From positions 27,390 through 91,389 of the forward strand of contig JAGQYM010000013.1 in the NCBI GenBank assembly GCA_020436085.1: DNA of 64,000 nt, in the 5' to 3' direction. The translations under genes and the position numbers were made by a program. Shown here in pieces: positions 61,134-64,000 of this stretch; positions within the stretch are counted from its first letter, which is position 1, and each line of letters opens with the position of its first letter. Source of the DNA: Cyclobacteriaceae bacterium. GTDB lineage: Bacteria > Bacteroidota > Bacteroidia > Cytophagales > Cyclobacteriaceae. The notes beneath the pieces were generated by a model that was given only the letters and a program-made list of their open reading frames with translations, was not told the origin of the DNA and did not search any database.

Positions 61134-63611
61134 CTATTCGTTTCTTAGTGTCTCCACAGGATTCGTAAACGCTGCCTTGATGGTGTTGTAAAAAACCGCA
61201 ATCAGTGAGACTGCAACTACCCAGATCAACGGAATCGCAAACGTCAACCAGTCGATATTCGTTCTATCCTGAAAGCCATCCAACCATTGTCTGGAAAACC
61301 AGAACGAAAGTGGAACTGCAACCAGAAATCCCCCCACTACAAGCACCATAATCTGTCCCGCCAACCGACCAAAAATCTGAGAGACCGAAGCTCCGTGCAC
61401 TTTCCGCACTGCAATCTCCTTTAACTTCTTGTTTACTGTGTGCATCGAAATACCCACAAGCCCGAATAAAGCCAGAACGGTAGCAACTGCGGAAAACAAA
61501 GCCACCTGATTACCAAACGACACATGCGACTGATAAGCTTGATTGAAATAGTCATCTACAAAAAAGTATTGAAACGATTCTTCAGGAAATTCTTCACGGT
61601 AGACACTTTCGATTTTAGAAACCAAATTTTGATAGTCAGATGACTCAAGGCGAAAGCTGAGAAATTCAGAGTCACTCCACCAATACCCCTCTCGTGTGAG
61701 TACAAACGCCATCGGAAATTTTGTTCCATCCAACGCAAGCTGATCAAAGTCACTCACCACTCCTCGAATACTCACATGTGACACGGGCCCGAAGGAATGA
61801 AGTAACTCGATAGGCTGCGCGACTGCCGCTTCCGGATTCTCAAATCCAAGCGCTCTGATCGCAGCTTCGTTGAGTACGAGATCCCCAACCAATTGTGCAG
61901 TATCAGCCCTGTTTACATCTCCAACAGTAAAATCTCTCCCTGCAATCAGATCAATATCAAATGTGGAAAAGTACTCATAGTCAACGGGCAAATACTTCAT
62001 GATCACCGCTTCACTCCTGTCTCCGCCCTCACGCTGCACCAATTCAACATGCCTCAGGTTTTCTCCCGGCAGATAGGAATGACTGGTCATGTGCGTCACT
62101 CCAGGAATTTCTTTTACACTGGATCTGATCTGGTCAACCTTATTCCAATACTGTCGATCCTTAATGTTGGGTGTATAAATGCTCAATGTCTGTGACAACG
62201 AAATTCCAAGATCTCTCTCCTTGAGGTAATCCAATTGAGTGGTCACCACCATGGTGAGGATTATCAAAATCAACGACAAAGAATATTGGGTAACGACCAA
62301 CCATCGCCAAAGACCGGCACCATATTTTGAACTCTCGAGCTTTCCACGGAGTACATTCCTCGGCTGAAACCTCCAGGCAAGGATGATCGGATAAACAATC
62401 GTGATAATCGCGCCAACAGCCCATGTTGAAAACAGAAGCTTCCAAACAACAGTGGAGTCAAACAGGTCTGCCGACAAGCTAATACCCAACCACGCTGGAA
62501 GCACAGCCATGCCCAGCACGATAAGCGTAATGCCAATAAAGGCTGCAATAAAATGTAGCGTTAAGGATTCTGTAACAAGCTGTGCAGCAAGATGCCATTT
62601 GTTGGCTCCAAAACTCGACCTGATCCCAACTTCAGCAGCGCGTTGCATCGTTCTGGCTACCGATAGGTTTATGAAGTTAATCCAGGCTAATAAAAGAACT
62701 GCGAACGCTGCTCCATAAAGATAATTCAGATAAGTACCTTCACCATTCACTTCAAACTCTCCTTCGAGGTGTGAATTCAAATGAATGGAAGGCAAAGGCT
62801 GCAGCGTAAACTGCATTTCATAATTTCTGCTATCAAATTGTGGTTTACCAACTTGATTAGCTAACGCTTGAATTTTCTCCTGAACTTCAACAGCGTTTGA
62901 ACCTTGTCTTAGTTTCACATAAGTAAAAAAATAATCCCAGTCCCACGCTGTCCATCTCCAGTTGGGATGCTGCGCGCGAAATGTTTCAAAGGAAATGAGC
63001 AGATTAAAGTTAAAGTGCGTGTTAACCGGCAAGTCCTTCATCACACCCGTAATGAGATAGAGATCGTCAAAGTCTTCGATAATCCGGATCGACTTTCCAA
63101 CCGGATCAATGTCGCCAAACAGTTTACTGGCCATCGATTCGGAAAGCACTACTGTGTAAGGTCTATCCAGCAGATCAGGACCTGTTGACTTAATCAGTTC
63201 AAAATCTAAAACATTAAAAAAATCAGACTCTCCATGATAGACGTTATGTTCGACCTGGTCGATGTATTCGCCATCAACTTCTCTCCGGAGTGTTACCTTC
63301 TTCGCATCCAACGGGTGAATTCTAAAAGCGGACTCCACTTCTGGCACTCCTGCCAATACTGTTCCCTTTAAGATAACTGGGGCTTGTGCGCGCGGGTTTT
63401 GCTCAACGCCATTTTGAATCTTGCGGCTCGCAATCCGGTAAACCTCATTCTTGTTCTCATGAAATGAATCGTAACTCCGCTCAAACGAAATGTAGTGAAT
63501 GAGAAGGATGAAGCAGGCCATCCCGATCCCAAGGCCTAATGTATTGACGAAGGTGTAGTAGCTATTCTTTTTAAAGCCCCTGAGACTCGTGAGCAGTAAG
63601 TTCCTAAGCAT
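61134..63611 (-). CDS. ABC transporter permease, FtsX/MacB type
   Basis: The 825-residue protein has the two-half layout of Bacteroidota MacB-type permeases: an N-terminal span and periplasmic MacB_PCD domain (residues about 20-240), three FtsX spans (about 285-420; AAFAVLLLAWINFINLSVARTMQRAAEVGIRSSFGA), a second span plus periplasmic domain (about 430-660), and three more FtsX spans (about 680-810; EIAVRKVHGASVSQIF). These proteins move lipoproteins, peptides or antibiotics outward or act mechanically, with an ATPase partner. No ATPase gene is next to it in the window. Its stop is 1 bp from the convergent fusion gene. Confidence 0.93.
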   Translation of the reverse strand: MLRNLLLTSLRGFKKNSYYTFVNTLGLGIGMACFILLIHYISFERSYDSFHENKNEVYRIASRKIQNGVEQNPRAQAPVILKGTVLAGVPEVESAFRIHPLDAKKVTLRREVDGEYIDQVEHNVYHGESDFFNVLDFELIKSTGPDLLDRPYTVVLSESMASKLFGDIDPVGKSIRIIEDFDDLYLITGVMKDLPVNTHFNFNLLISFETFRAQHPNWRWTAWDWDYFFTYVKLRQGSNAVEVQEKIQALANQVGKPQFDSRNYEMQFTLQPLPSIHLNSHLEGEFEVNGEGTYLNYLYGAAFAVLLLAWINFINLSVARTMQRAAEVGIRSSFGANKWHLAAQLVTESLTLHFIAAFIGITLIVLGMAVLPAWLGISLSADLFDSTVVWKLLFSTWAVGAIITIVYPIILAWRFQPRNVLRGKLESSKYGAGLWRWLVVTQYSLSLILIILTMVVTTQLDYLKERDLGISLSQTLSIYTPNIKDRQYWNKVDQIRSSVKEIPGVTHMTSHSYLPGENLRHVELVQREGGDRSEAVIMKYLPVDYEYFSTFDIDLIAGRDFTVGDVNRADTAQLVGDLVLNEAAIRALGFENPEAAVAQPIELLHSFGPVSHVSIRGVVSDFDQLALDGTKFPMAFVLTREGYWWSDSEFLSFRLESSDYQNLVSKIESVYREEFPEESFQYFFVDDYFNQAYQSHVSFGNQVALFSAVATVLALFGLVGISMHTVNKKLKEIAVRKVHGASVSQIFGRLAGQIMVLVVGGFLVAVPLSFWFSRQWLDGFQDRTNIDWLTFAIPLIWVVAVSLIAVFYNTIKAAFTNPVETLRNE

Positions 63612-63733
63612 TGGATGAGGTTAATTGATTCGGATGAATCAACGTACCACCAGGTCCCGCGTTTTCCTTTTTACACGAGTTCCACCTGACTCTCCTTCGG
63701 ATTTCAACATTCTGGAGTCAGAACGAGAAATAT

Positions 63734-64000
63734 TTACGCTGGCATCCCCGATGTTACAGACCTCAGGCCTGAATTCTGGGTTGGTGCATCACCATTTTGA
63801 AGCCGCTTTCTGTATTCGGCTGGCGTACAATTCATCACCTTGCGGAAGGCTTCATAGAATGTAGAGTTGCTGCTAAGACCGACCTCGCTGGCAATCGCTT
63901 CAATGGTGTATTTAGTATCCTTTTCCAGTCGTTCACAAATCTCAGTGATGCGATACTCGTTGATAAAATCATTGAAGTTCTTGCCGTGGCTGTGTTGAAT
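63734..64000 (-). CDS. AraC family regulator, N-terminal part outside window
   Basis: The frame is open from the window edge to a TAA at 63734-63736, giving 88 residues of a C-terminal AraC-type helix-turn-helix: KNFNDFINEYRITEICERL, then TIEAIASEVGLSSNSTFYEAFRKVMNCTPAEYRKRL. The protein start and any sensor domain lie outside the window; by analogy with the two complete paralogues in the window it may have a membrane N-terminus. It lies 122 bp upstream of the FtsX-type permease gene on the same strand and might control it. Confidence 0.88.
   Translation of the reverse strand: MQHSHGKNFNDFINEYRITEICERLEKDTKYTIEAIASEVGLSSNSTFYEAFRKVMNCTPAEYRKRLQNGDAPTQNSGLRSVTSGMPA

Overview
The window looks like chromosomal DNA of a free-living Bacteroidota bacterium, most likely of the order Cytophagales. 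This is inferred from a type IX secretion (T9SS) sorting domain on a large ELWxxDGT-repeat protein, many signal-peptide lipoproteins, AraC regulators with membrane-embedded N-termini, TPR-fused sensor proteins, M61, M14 and M1 peptidases, malate:quinone oxidoreductase, and the FtsX/MacB-type permease style of this phylum. I see no rRNA, tRNA, prophage, integrase, transposase or CRISPR array. Gene density is high, operons are short, and several convergent gene pairs are separated by 1-3 bases.

Layout. 1-8.4 kb: a cut-off penicillin-acylase-type hydrolase, cyclophilin plus a secreted cyclase-family lipoprotein, a Crp/Fnr-type regulator followed by DinB, DsrE and DUF1059 genes, mqo, and the aguB-aguA pair that converts agmatine to putrescine. 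8.4-12.6 kb: a DUF3124 lipoprotein, a GH13 glucosidase lipoprotein overlapping a Rossmann gene, a nested palindromic repeat and a methyltransferase. 12.7-19.3 kb: a membrane-bound TPR-LuxR regulator, the ELWxxDGT/T9SS protein, a lipoprotein, and a 0.6-kb non-coding spacer built from about 24 degenerate 21-22-bp units. 19.3-29.5 kb: a TAT-exported molybdopterin dehydrogenase, an esterase, an AT-richer four-gene island (TonB-C-like lipoprotein, TPR protein, S41 peptidase, small membrane protein), a GH3 glucosidase and its divergent Nudix-winged-helix regulator with a palindromic candidate operator.

29.6-48.7 kb: DinB, tandem SnoaL and other small exported proteins, two membrane AraC regulators, a TPR histidine kinase, a nitrobindin-like protein, a BacNav-like voltage-gated channel with an unusual filter, PadR, an M1-like peptidase, an OFA-type transporter, a second S41 peptidase, an M24 peptidase, a histidine-kinase-like protein without an ATPase domain, an amidohydrolase and a methyltransferase. 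48.8-64 kb: an M14 peptidase, a K+ channel with RCK domain facing an APC permease, a cupin, an aldo/keto reductase fused to a RidA domain, an M61 peptidase, a 1005-residue kinase-M23-aminotransferase fusion, an FtsX-type permease and a cut-off AraC regulator.

The most interesting items are the 21-22-bp array at 18.2-18.7 kb, and the neighbourhood at 52.5-61.1 kb. There an amino-acid permease, a reductase-RidA fusion and a kinase-peptidase-phospholyase fusion could form a pathway that takes up a hydroxylated amine, phosphorylates it, eliminates phosphate and ammonia, and then processes the resulting enamine/imine and aldehyde. That pathway is inference. Function calls otherwise rest on motifs and family resemblance read by eye.
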